Part shown: positions 1 through 7,208 of the stretch, piece after piece | How the letters are laid out: each line of letters opens with the position of its first letter | Position numbering within the stretch: the stretch's first letter is position 1 | Assembly: GCA_002319915.1 (NCBI GenBank) | Contig: DCFQ01000076.1 | Location: 23,383 to 38,998, forward strand | From: Bacteroidales bacterium UBA1800 | GTDB lineage: Bacteria > Bacteroidota > Bacteroidia > Bacteroidales > VadinHA17 | Length of the DNA stretch: 15,616 bases | Direction: 5' to 3' | Notes under the pieces: generated by a model | Database searches by the model: none | The model's input: the letters and a program-made list of their open reading frames with translations, nothing else | What the model was told of the DNA's origin: nothing | Translations under genes and position numbers: made by a program

Positions 1-48
1 CTGGTTTACTGGTTTACTGGTTAACTGGTTTACTGGTTAAATGGTTTC
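1..48. repeat. Tandem octamer repeat overlapping the 3' end of the kinase gene
   Basis: Six consecutive 8-base units of the form ctggttta or ctggttaa run from the first base of the window; the sixth is degenerate (atggtttc). The array overlaps the stop codon of the minus-strand kinase (37-39) and reaches into its last few codons, so the end of that protein is written in the repeat. It probably extends left of the window, and its full copy number cannot be seen. The sequence shows the units directly; no function is evident. Confidence 0.85.
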
Positions 49-1518
49 CTTGAGGCGGCACTTCCAGCAGGCATAGGCCTCCCTGTAAGCATCTTCTTTC
101 ACCTGGTCAGGTTCCGTGATCCGGACTGTTTTGAGCCCGCTGAACGCCTCTTTTCCGGATTTGTAATAACCGGAACCTATTCCTGCACCGCGGGCGGCTC
201 CGGCCGACCCGTCAGTATTGTAGAGATGGATCGGTGTGCCTGTAACGCATGAAAGCGCTTCCCTGAATACCGGGCTGAGGAACATATTTGCTTCTCCCGC
301 CCTTATCAGCACGGGCGTTATCCCTGTCTCATTCATTATATCGAGGCCATATCTGAAAGAGAAAGCAATCCCTTCCTGGGCGGCCCTGAAAAGGTGCTGG
401 GAGCCGTGCCTGTTAAAGCTAAGCCCGAGGATGGCAGATCCGGTATCCTTGTTCCCAAGCATCCGTTCTGCCCCGTTTCCGAAAGGAAGGATCGAGACCC
501 CGTCAGAGCCCGGCTGAACCTGGGCTGCCATGGCATTCATCCCGTCGTATGAAATGCCCGGGCCGGCAATCCGCCTTAGCCAGGAGTTCAGGATGCCTGT
601 CCCGTTGATGCAAAGCAGGACACCGAGCCGGGGAGCTTCATCAGAATTGTTAACGTGAAGAAACGTATTCACCCTTGAAAGTGGATCGAATTTTTTCCTG
701 TCTGTCACACCGTAGATGACCCCTGAAGTTCCGGCGGTAGCGGCAACTTCACCGGGATTGAGGACATTCAGTGAAAGAGCATTATTTGGCTGGTCTCCGG
801 CACGGTAAGTTACATGGATGCCTTCCGGCAGCCCCAGTTCATCCGCAATTGCAGGAAGGATCTTCCCCTGCTCTGAGAAAGAGGGCAGACGGTCAGGCAG
901 GAGAGAGCCCTTGAAGCCGTAGTAGTCCATCAGCCCTGATGAAACCCTGTTCTCATCAAAATCCCAGAAGATCCCTTCCGAAAGTCCCGAAAATGTTGTG
1001 AATATCTCCCCGGTAAGCCTCATTGCAATATAATCTCCGGGAAGCATTATCTTAAATATCCGGCTGAAGATATCCGGCTCATTTTCCTTGACCCAGGCAA
1101 GCTTCGAGGCAGTAAAGTTCCCCGGAGAGTTGAGGAGATGCTTCAGGCAGAACTGGTTTCCAAGATCCTTCAGCGCTTTATCCCCGTACGGAACCGCCCT
1201 GCTGTCGCACCAGATGATTGAAGGCCGGAGGACCTTCATTTCCTGGTCCACTGCGACCAGTCCATGCATCTGGTAAGAGATCCCTGCTGCGCCGATCTCG
1301 CTTTTCCTTCCGCCAAGCTGCGAAATGCAGTCCCTGACAGCAAGCTTCATATTCTTCCACCAGAGCTCCGGGTCCTGTTCGGCCCATCCCGGCCTGACGG
1401 CAATGATCTCCATTTCCTCTTTGGGATGGAACGCCGTTGCCAGGCAATCGCCCGATTCACCGTCGATTATTGAAGCCTTCACGGAAGAGCTTCCCAGATC
1501 AATTCCAAGAAGAAGCAT
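37..1518 (-). CDS. xylB: FGGY-family carbohydrate kinase, xylulokinase-like
   Basis: The protein has 493 residues, the usual length for xylulokinase, which phosphorylates D-xylulose to xylulose 5-phosphate with ATP in the cytoplasm. The N-terminal FGGY domain opens with the phosphate-binding stretch GIDLGSSSVK (5-14). QMHGLV at 83-88 and the nearby WCDSR (103-107) are typical of xylulokinases. The likely catalytic base is D242 in RAGDQPNNA. The C-terminal ATPase-fold domain has GTSG (263-266), GTGILNSWL (306-314) and the adenosine-site segment GSAGAARGAGIG (437-448). It is the last minus-strand gene, 97 AT-rich bases below the preceding gene, so it may have its own promoter, though I could not recognise one. 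No xylose isomerase is in the window; one could lie to the left. XylB is the best call, but other ketose or polyol substrates of the FGGY family are possible. Confidence 0.8.
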   Translation of the reverse strand: MLLLGIDLGSSSVKASIIDGESGDCLATAFHPKEEMEIIAVRPGWAEQDPELWWKNMKLAVRDCISQLGGRKSEIGAAGISYQMHGLVAVDQEMKVLRPSIIWCDSRAVPYGDKALKDLGNQFCLKHLLNSPGNFTASKLAWVKENEPDIFSRIFKIMLPGDYIAMRLTGEIFTTFSGLSEGIFWDFDENRVSSGLMDYYGFKGSLLPDRLPSFSEQGKILPAIADELGLPEGIHVTYRAGDQPNNALSLNVLNPGEVAATAGTSGVIYGVTDRKKFDPLSRVNTFLHVNNSDEAPRLGVLLCINGTGILNSWLRRIAGPGISYDGMNAMAAQVQPGSDGVSILPFGNGAERMLGNKDTGSAILGLSFNRHGSQHLFRAAQEGIAFSFRYGLDIMNETGITPVLIRAGEANMFLSPVFREALSCVTGTPIHLYNTDGSAGAARGAGIGSGYYKSGKEAFSGLKTVRITEPDQVKEDAYREAYACWKCRLKETI

Positions 1519-1615
1519 ACCAGTTAAAATTATTCAGTGAAACTAATAAAAGTTAGTGAATTAAATATCATTAAATTACACAAAACTGTAGCAAGGGCTG
1601 GATTTTAAACCCTAA

Positions 1616-2329
1616 CTATTTCGCGGCTGCCGGTTTGATCCTTCTGCTCCTGTAAATGCACTCTTTCATGTCGCAGAAGCTGCACGTGTAGGGATTGAAT
1701 CTTACATTCCCGCCGATCCCTATGAAGCCGCTGACCGATTTTATGGGAGACATCAGGGCAGACTCATTGAGCGCGATGCCGCATCTGTTTCCGGGCATAA
1801 GGCTGAAGAGCTTATGCTGTTCCGCAACGTTCCATCCGCAGTATCCGGGGCTGTACCTGTTGGTTATTCCCAACCCGGATGCATTCATCTCCTTGTGGAG
1901 CGAGTTCTGCATCAGGTCGGCTGCGGCTTCAACTATTTCTGACCCGATAATGTCAAAAAGATACCCCTTGAGGAGGTCCCCCTCCTTCATTGCTGCCCCG
2001 CTTGCAGTCCCGATCTCCTGACCGGCTGTACAGAGAAAAATGGCAATTGCAGTAGACTTCCTGATCTGGCTATATACTATCTTACTGATATCGAAACTTG
2101 TCGAATCGATGCTGACTGTTTTCCCGGCAGGATTGAATGTCACCCCGTTAAAAATTCTGTACTCCGCTTTCACCGAGCACATGAGGCTTGCCTCATCCAA
2201 TGCCTCCGCGATAAGGTCCGTAAGGATGCCGGAGGAAGCACCGTCCTGGTCACCGGTCATATTCTCAATTTTCCTAACCGTAAGATCAAGCTGTGAAAAA
2301 TCAATGCTGAAAACCCTTTCCGTGCCCAT
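1616..2329 (-). CDS. Stand-alone MetH activation-domain-like protein (corrinoid reactivation)
   Basis: The 237-residue protein resembles the C-terminal AdoMet-binding activation domain of cobalamin-dependent methionine synthase, here as a separate polypeptide. Visible family signatures are the helix DIIGSEIVEAAAD (126-138), the motif RYSPGYCGW (158-166), EQHKLFSLMP (170-179) and a GI-LNES-LM-P-KSVSG stretch (184-201). In MetH this domain supplies AdoMet for reductive methylation of inactive cob(II)alamin. Here it probably reactivates the corrinoid protein encoded three genes upstream; this is inferred from family and context. Unlike the MetH domain it ends in a cysteine tail, C216-x2-C219-x4-C224, which could bind a metal or an Fe-S cluster. 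The gene starts 14 bases after the MetV-MetF stop codon, so the two are almost certainly cotranscribed. The activation fold is a confident call; the exact partner is not. Confidence 0.8.
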   Translation of the reverse strand: MGTERVFSIDFSQLDLTVRKIENMTGDQDGASSGILTDLIAEALDEASLMCSVKAEYRIFNGVTFNPAGKTVSIDSTSFDISKIVYSQIRKSTAIAIFLCTAGQEIGTASGAAMKEGDLLKGYLFDIIGSEIVEAAADLMQNSLHKEMNASGLGITNRYSPGYCGWNVAEQHKLFSLMPGNRCGIALNESALMSPIKSVSGFIGIGGNVRFNPYTCSFCDMKECIYRSRRIKPAAAK

Positions 2330-2343
2330 ACCCGCTCTTTTTG

Positions 2344-3783
2344 TTATTTTTTCAGTCCGCTTTCGGTGACGATCCTTTCAACTACAGATTCCCATCCCAG
2401 GGTCATAAGGTGGATACCGCTGATCCCTTTCCCGGACTTCACGGAATCGATGATCTCAAGTGCGATCTGAACCCCTTCCTCCTGTGCCCCCTCACCTGCC
2501 GCCTCCATTCTCTTGAGGATTCTCTCCGGCAGATATACGCCGGGGATCTTCTCGTGCAGGTAAACTGCTGATCTGTAGCTCTTCAGTGGCACAAGCCCGA
2601 TTAAAATGAACACCTTGCCGAGGATTCCCCTCTTATCAAGCTGCTCGAGCCAGGGATCGAGTCTCTCCGGTTCGAATACAATGTTTGTCTGGAAGAACTG
2701 AGCCCCGGCATTTACCTTCTTGTGGTCCCTGGCAGCCTGGAATTCAGGATCCGAGGCAAAGGGAGAAGTTGCTGCGCCAAGAAAGTACTTAGGCGGTATT
2801 TTCATTTTCCGGCCGTCAAGGTAGATCCCTTCATCTCTCATTCTCCGCAGGATCCAGAGCATCTGCACCGAATCGATGTCAAGAACGTTCATGTTTCCCC
2901 GTGGCGGACATCCCGCGGATGGATTATCACCAGTCACACAAAGAATATTCCTGATCCCAAGCTGTGCGGCTCCGATCGCGGCAGACTGCAAGCCGGTCCT
3001 TGTCGTATCCCTCGCTGCAATCTGGAATACCGGTTCCGCACCAAGGCCTGTTGCTGTGGCGCAGCATGAAATTGCCGACATTCTCGGGATTGCCGATGCT
3101 GAATCGGTAAAATTGATTGCCGACACATAAGGTTTTACAAGCCCGATATCTTTTGAAAGCTTCTGCGGATCAGCGCTGAGTGGAGGCGTAACCTCTGTCG
3201 CCACAACAAATTCCCCTGCCCGCAGCTTTCGTTCAAGCTCAGAAACAGGTTCCGGGTATGATGGAGGATGATACTCTGAATCTCCCTGCCACCAGTCAGG
3301 CTGCCTGATAGTTCTAAACACGGAATCCCACACTTCAGATCTTTTCTTTTCCTGCCTTGATACTATCCCCGACAGGAAATGGCCTGTTCCCACATTCCTG
3401 ACCTGCCTGACGACATCTCCCCAGGTCTCGGTTCCCGCCCTGCTCCAGTCGATCGGTGGCAGGACTTCCAGGAGCGTGTCACTGCGGCCGGTTCTGGCTG
3501 CTCTTTTATAAATGCAGTACCAGATGCATTTCCGGGTCTCGTCCACATAGCACCTCTTTTCCGGAGTCACGCTTCCGCAAGGGCCGTTCCTCAGGCCTTT
3601 CGGGCATTCCATAGGGCAGATGAAAGCAGTTTCCTGCAGCAGGCAGTTTCCGCACATCCTGCAACCGAAGAGTGGTCCCTTGACTGCCAGTTCCAGGCGG
3701 GCGAGCAGCCTCCTGGCGGCCTTTTCTTTCTTAAAGGGATAGAAGGCGGGCTGCCATCTCCTTGCGGGTTTAATGCCTGACAT
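2344..3783 (-). CDS. metF: Fused MetV-MetF methylenetetrahydrofolate reductase
   Basis: This 479-residue protein joins two modules. Residues 1 to about 100 form a cysteine-rich domain like MetV (the 'MTHFR C-terminal' family), with C41, C44, C47, C56, C60, C69, C78, C86 and C90. Such domains carry zinc and/or Fe-S clusters in Wood-Ljungdahl MTHFRs. A linker of about 90 residues follows. Residues 190-479 form the flavin TIM barrel of MetF: catalytic Glu in VVATEVTPP (E197), VTGDNPSAG with the E. coli D120 equivalent (D286), AGAQFFQTN (359-367, folate-contacting Q362) and the C-terminal GIHLMTLGWE (456-465). The enzyme interconverts 5,10-methylene-THF and 5-methyl-THF. A simple MetF is about 300 residues, so the extra length is the N-terminal module and linker. 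The gene lies 38 bases after the methyltransferase stop, consistent with one operon. The electron donor is unknown; the cysteine module suggests a route other than plain NAD(P)H. Confidence 0.88.
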   Translation of the reverse strand: MSGIKPARRWQPAFYPFKKEKAARRLLARLELAVKGPLFGCRMCGNCLLQETAFICPMECPKGLRNGPCGSVTPEKRCYVDETRKCIWYCIYKRAARTGRSDTLLEVLPPIDWSRAGTETWGDVVRQVRNVGTGHFLSGIVSRQEKKRSEVWDSVFRTIRQPDWWQGDSEYHPPSYPEPVSELERKLRAGEFVVATEVTPPLSADPQKLSKDIGLVKPYVSAINFTDSASAIPRMSAISCCATATGLGAEPVFQIAARDTTRTGLQSAAIGAAQLGIRNILCVTGDNPSAGCPPRGNMNVLDIDSVQMLWILRRMRDEGIYLDGRKMKIPPKYFLGAATSPFASDPEFQAARDHKKVNAGAQFFQTNIVFEPERLDPWLEQLDKRGILGKVFILIGLVPLKSYRSAVYLHEKIPGVYLPERILKRMEAAGEGAQEEGVQIALEIIDSVKSGKGISGIHLMTLGWESVVERIVTESGLKK

Positions 3784-3821
3784 CAGCGATCAGCGGGTTA
3801 TTTATTCGTAAACTGGTCAAA

Positions 3822-4661
3822 TCAGGGCTGGTTTTGAAAATGCCCGACGAACCTTACTGCATAGTCATCCCTTCCCAGCACCAGGTCGGTTGCACGGATT
3901 GCCCCGGTGATCTTTTCAGGATTGGCAATGGGACAGCTAAGTCCGTAAAGAATTGACACCGAGATAAAAGCTGCATTCAGTGACTCCCTGCCCGGGAGTC
4001 CGAATGAAATATTGGAGGCCCCCATTGTAATGTTATTGCCAAAATTCTGATTGACAAGCCTGATAGTTTCAAGCGTCACTAGGCAGGCCTGTGGTTCAGC
4101 CCCTACCGCCATTGCAAGCGGATCGACAATGACATCCCCGGCGGCTATTCCTTCGCTTACTGCTCTTTCAATGATCTTTCCGGCAATGGCAGCCCTTTTC
4201 TCCGGTTCGTTCGTTATGCCGTCATCATCCATGCATAACCCTATAATTGCCGCATTATATTTTTTCGCAATGGGCAGCAGGGTACGGAGTGATTCTTCCT
4301 TCCCGTTAACGGAATTAATAAGTGCTTTCCCCTTCATGACCCTGAGAGCAGCCTCAATAGCCCTCGGATTCGGGGAATCAAGACACAGTGGCACATCAAA
4401 TTTCTCCTGGATGGCGATCACGGCTTCAGGCAGGAGGGATTCATCATCAACGCCGGGGAAGCCTACATTAACGTCAAGCACATCCGCCCCGGCCCTGATC
4501 TGGCTTTCAGCAAGTTCAAGCACGTATGCAAAATCCCTTTCCTGGAGCGTTGTCACAAGCTTTTTCCGCCTGGTCGGGTTTATCGATTCGCCGATTATGA
4601 CAACGGGCCCTTCGGTGTCGATCGCCACTTCTGAAGAAGTGCCTATGAGGATTGTTCTCAT
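3822..4661 (-). CDS. Methyl-tetrahydrofolate:corrinoid protein methyltransferase (AcsE/pterin-binding family)
   Basis: This 279-residue protein is a single pterin-binding TIM barrel, the full length for AcsE/MtgA-type methyltransferases. Motifs in order are IIGESINPTRRK (22-33), AGADVLDVNVG (57-67), LCLDSPNP (92-99), INSVNGK (115-121), VIVDPLAMAVG (177-187) and GASNISFGLPGR (214-225). D95, N116, D180 and N217 fall where the Moorella enzyme has its folate-binding D75, N96, D160 and N199, at nearly constant offset. It moves a methyl group between N5 of methyl-THF and Co(I) of a corrinoid protein, reversibly. The probable partner is the corrinoid protein encoded just upstream; the reductase just downstream makes or consumes the methyl-THF. 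It has no homocysteine domain, so it is not a whole methionine synthase. A 140-base gap with a large palindrome separates it from the corrinoid gene. Confidence 0.88.
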   Translation of the reverse strand: MRTILIGTSSEVAIDTEGPVVIIGESINPTRRKKLVTTLQERDFAYVLELAESQIRAGADVLDVNVGFPGVDDESLLPEAVIAIQEKFDVPLCLDSPNPRAIEAALRVMKGKALINSVNGKEESLRTLLPIAKKYNAAIIGLCMDDDGITNEPEKRAAIAGKIIERAVSEGIAAGDVIVDPLAMAVGAEPQACLVTLETIRLVNQNFGNNITMGASNISFGLPGRESLNAAFISVSILYGLSCPIANPEKITGAIRATDLVLGRDDYAVRFVGHFQNQP

Positions 4662-4711
4662 TAGAGAGTGCTGTTTTATTTTATGAAATCTATGCTCTTT
4701 TTATTGTCTGG

Positions 4712-4793
4712 TCCCTCCCCCGGAGAGTGAGGAGCTGATCCTTGAACCGGGATTACCCCCCTTCACTCCCGGCGGAAGGGGCCGGGGTGCGAG
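4712..4793. repeat. GC-rich imperfect palindrome between corrinoid and methyltransferase genes
   Basis: A left arm around 4712-4733 (ccctcccccggagagtgagg) is matched, as an imperfect reverse complement, by a right arm around 4756-4780; a GC-rich tail (gccggggtgcgagg) follows to 4793. The surrounding gap is otherwise AT-rich, so the element stands out in composition. The pattern resembles GC-rich dispersed palindromes common in Bacteroidota intergenic regions (recalled, not searched). In the minus-strand transcript it falls after the corrinoid stop and before the methyltransferase start, where it could act as a partial terminator or an RNA-stabilising hairpin. Confidence 0.65.
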
Positions 4794-4801
4794 GTGATTT
4801 T

Positions 4802-5470
4802 CTATGCCCCAAACTGTCTTAGGTAATTAACGGCTCCCTGGGGATCGGGGGAATAAAAATCAGCCCCGATCTTTTTGCAGTAATCCATTGTCACCGGGGC
4901 GCCGCCCACCAGGATCTGCATGGCACCATGCTTCTCACGGATCGCAGCAACCGTTTTCTTCATGTTTTCCATCGTTGTGGTAAGAAGGGCCGAAAGACCA
5001 ACCACGGCACCAGGGTTCTCGTCGATGGCTTTAAGGAACTTCTCAGTACTTACGTCTGTTCCGAGATCGATCACTTCCCATCCGCCTCCTTCGACCATCA
5101 TTGCGACAAGATTCTTTCCAATATCATGCAGGTCGCCGGCTACTGTCCCGACAATGAATTTTCCTTTTCTTTTGGTCTCCCCGCTCTGAAAATAGGGTTT
5201 AAGATGTTTCATGGCGGCATTCATTGCCCTTGCCGCCATAAGCATCTGTGGCACATAGATCTCTTTCCGGGTGAACCGGTCACCGACCGCGGCCATAGCC
5301 AGGACGAGTGACTTTTCAAGTATCTCATCGGGCTTAATCCCCTGTTCCAGGGCTTGTTTTGCCAGTTCATCAGCTCCATCCTGCCCTTTCATGTCGGGCG
5401 GATAAGAAGCGGCTTTGTCGGTCTTTCCGTATTCGACACACCTGGCAAGCCTGTTAAGTATATCATCCAT
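4802..5470 (-). CDS. Corrinoid (cobalamin-binding) methyl-carrier protein
   Basis: At 222 residues this is the normal size for MtgC/MtbC-type corrinoid proteins. Residues 1 to about 90 form the helical cap domain, ending in PQMLMAARAMNAAM (74-87), which shields the methylated cobalt. Residues about 103-222 form the Rossmann-like B12 domain with the classic signature: DLHDIGKN (113-120) with lower-axial ligand H115, then GLSALLTTT (158-166), then VGGAPVT (188-194). It carries a methyl group on cobalt between the methyltransferase and an unknown partner. It is the first gene of the minus-strand operon, divergent from the gene starting at 5651. The start is the ATG at the left edge of a 180-base AT-rich gap. 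No separate Fe-S corrinoid subunit is seen, so it is not the acetyl-CoA-pathway CFeSP. The fold is certain; the methyl acceptor is not. Confidence 0.9.
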   Translation of the reverse strand: MDDILNRLARCVEYGKTDKAASYPPDMKGQDGADELAKQALEQGIKPDEILEKSLVLAMAAVGDRFTRKEIYVPQMLMAARAMNAAMKHLKPYFQSGETKRKGKFIVGTVAGDLHDIGKNLVAMMVEGGGWEVIDLGTDVSTEKFLKAIDENPGAVVGLSALLTTTMENMKKTVAAIREKHGAMQILVGGAPVTMDYCKKIGADFYSPDPQGAVNYLRQFGA

Positions 5471-5650
5471 TGATTTATAGGTTTGAAAGAAAGTTCTAAA
5501 TCCGATCCTAATTTATATATTCTGCATTTAACTCTGACTAAAATTAACGATTTTAATAATCGCACCCGGCAGCAAGGTGTTATTTTTGCACCGTCAAAAT
5601 CCGGTTCTTGCTTCAAATTAATTACCTTTATTCAATAAATCATTTGAAAT
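5471..5650. promoter_or_regulatory. Divergent intergenic region between C1 operon and propeller gene
   Basis: This 180-base gap must hold the promoters of both the minus-strand corrinoid operon and the plus-strand secreted protein gene. It is AT-rich at both edges. I looked for the Bacteroidota -7 motif (TAnnTTTG) and found only imperfect matches without correct spacing to a TTG -33 box, so no promoter is assigned. Small dyads are visible: cgattttaataatcg (5-base arms) near 5549-5563 and ggtg...cacc near 5576-5593. I could not recognise the B12-box or core of a cobalamin riboswitch on either strand. Confidence 0.5.
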
Positions 5651-7174
5651 ATGCGGCACTCATTTTTATTACTCGGAGCTTTTCTAATTAATACCGTTAT
5701 GGCACAGACTCCCCAGACAGGAATTTTCACGAACAGCGAAGATATTGGAAACCCGAAGAACCAGGGTTCAGCGGTTTACAACAAGGCTGATCAGAGCTAC
5801 AACATAAAGGGGGCCGGATACAATATCTGGTTTGAGAGGGACGAATTCCATTACCTTTTCAAGAAGCTCAAGGGCGACTTCATTCTTACCGCCAACTTTA
5901 AATTTGAGGGAAAGGGAAAAGAGGCGCACAGGAAGACCGGCTGGATGATAAGGTGGACAAAGGACGAGAAATCCCCTCATATCTCGGCTGTCATTCATGG
6001 CGACGGGCTTACTGTCATGCAATGGAGGAATTCGGAAGGTGCAGCCATGAGGGATCCACAGGATGAGATATTTGCAAAAGACTCCTCATACAGTGTAGTC
6101 CAGGTTGAAAGGGCTGGTAAGACCATAATAATGAGGGCGGCAAAGGAAGGAAAGCCTTTTGATGTAATCGGAAGCCATGAGATGGATAACATGCCGGATG
6201 AGGTTCTTGCCGGGATGTTCGTATGCTCTCACAATCCCGATGTGACTGAGGAGATAATCGCGTGGAACGTGAGGATCGACACACCCGTTCCCGATAATTA
6301 TAATCCCGGAAGGGATGCATTTCTGGGCTGCCGGCTCGAGACCATGAACGTATTTGACGGGAAAAGAATGGTTATCTACGAAAAAGCCGGGCGTTTTGAA
6401 GCTCCTAACTGGATGCCCGACGGCAAGAAGCTGCTCTTCAATATGGATGGGCTGCTCTATAAGATACCTGTTGAAGGTGGCCGCCTTGAACAGCTGAATA
6501 CCGGATTCGCGAAAGCGAATAACAACGACCATGGGATCTCATTCAACGGGAAGCTGCTGGCCATCAGCTGCCAGAGGGAAGGCATGCCCGGAGGTGGGTC
6601 AACTGTTTATGTACTGCCTCTCAAGGGAGGCACCCCGAAAATGGTGACTGAGAATACCCCATCGTACTGGCACGGCTGGAACCCGAACAACAAGGAAGTT
6701 GTCTATGTCGCGCAGCGTAACGGGAAGAATATTTACAACATTTACAGGAACTCGATCAATGGCGGCAAGGAAGTCGCTCTCACTGATATCGGACAGGGGG
6801 AACATGTCGATGGTTGCGAATACTCCCCCGATGGCAGGTACATCTATTACAATGGCAGCCACACAGGGAACATGCAGCTGTGGAGGATGAGGCCCGACGG
6901 CACAGGGAAGGAGCAGCTGACATTTGATGACTTCAGGAACTGGTTCCCCCACATCTCGCCTGACGGGAAATGGATCGCCTTCATTTCATTCCCGCCTGAT
7001 ATAGAGAAGAATGCTCATCCATCATATAAAAGGGTGTTACTCAGGATCATGCCTGCCGATGGCGGGGCCCCGAAAGTCATAGCATACCTTTACGGAGGCC
7101 AGGGGACCATAAATGTTCCGTCCTGGTCCCCGGACAGCAAACACATCGCTTTTGTTAGCAACTCAACAAGATAA
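5651..7174 (+). CDS. Secreted protein with LamG-like domain and TolB/WD40-like beta-propeller
   Basis: The 507-residue product begins with a signal peptide (hydrophobic core LLLGAFLINTVMA, likely cleaved after MA at about residue 18), so it is exported to the periplasm or beyond. Residues about 25-200 look like a concanavalin-type jelly roll, with the family-like run GWMIRWTKDE and paired strands. Residues about 220-507 are PD40/TolB-type propeller repeats, recognisable by recurring WMPDGKKLLF, GISFNGKLLAI, CEYSPDGRYIYY, HISPDGKWIAF and SWSPDSKHIAF segments, about six blades. No catalytic site is evident; a binding or scaffold role is likely. Similar proteins are often annotated 'biopolymer transporter TolR' or 'TolB family', but membership of the Tol-Pal system is not implied: no Tol or Pal gene is nearby. 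It diverges from the corrinoid operon and may be transcribed with the acyltransferase downstream. Confidence 0.75.
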   Translation: MRHSFLLLGAFLINTVMAQTPQTGIFTNSEDIGNPKNQGSAVYNKADQSYNIKGAGYNIWFERDEFHYLFKKLKGDFILTANFKFEGKGKEAHRKTGWMIRWTKDEKSPHISAVIHGDGLTVMQWRNSEGAAMRDPQDEIFAKDSSYSVVQVERAGKTIIMRAAKEGKPFDVIGSHEMDNMPDEVLAGMFVCSHNPDVTEEIIAWNVRIDTPVPDNYNPGRDAFLGCRLETMNVFDGKRMVIYEKAGRFEAPNWMPDGKKLLFNMDGLLYKIPVEGGRLEQLNTGFAKANNNDHGISFNGKLLAISCQREGMPGGGSTVYVLPLKGGTPKMVTENTPSYWHGWNPNNKEVVYVAQRNGKNIYNIYRNSINGGKEVALTDIGQGEHVDGCEYSPDGRYIYYNGSHTGNMQLWRMRPDGTGKEQLTFDDFRNWFPHISPDGKWIAFISFPPDIEKNAHPSYKRVLLRIMPADGGAPKVIAYLYGGQGTINVPSWSPDSKHIAFVSNSTR

Positions 7175-7208
7175 GTGAAATACTGATATCAAGGGAACCA
7201 ATTTTGCA

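Noticed and set aside
1..48. CRISPR-like array at the left edge
   Set aside because: The units are 8 bases with no spacers, so this is a simple tandem repeat.
2722..3130. Overlapping plus-strand open frames in the MetV-MetF gene
   Set aside because: They are shadows of the MetF barrel, whose motifs are intact on the minus strand.
4051..4686. Plus-strand open frame of 211 codons across the methyltransferase gene
   Set aside because: It is antisense to a gene with full, correctly spaced AcsE-family motifs, and its translation is Ser/Pro/Ala-rich without recognisable domains.
4802..5470. Corrinoid iron-sulfur protein of the acetyl-CoA pathway
   Set aside because: The protein is a small cap-plus-B12-domain carrier with a DxHxxG ligand motif. 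It lacks the Fe-S domain and size of the CFeSP subunits.
5471..5650. Possible cobalamin riboswitch upstream of the corrinoid operon
   Set aside because: A ggtgcaaa-like string on the minus strand looked suggestive, but no B12 box, GCCACTG core or paired helices could be found, and the gap is short for that class.
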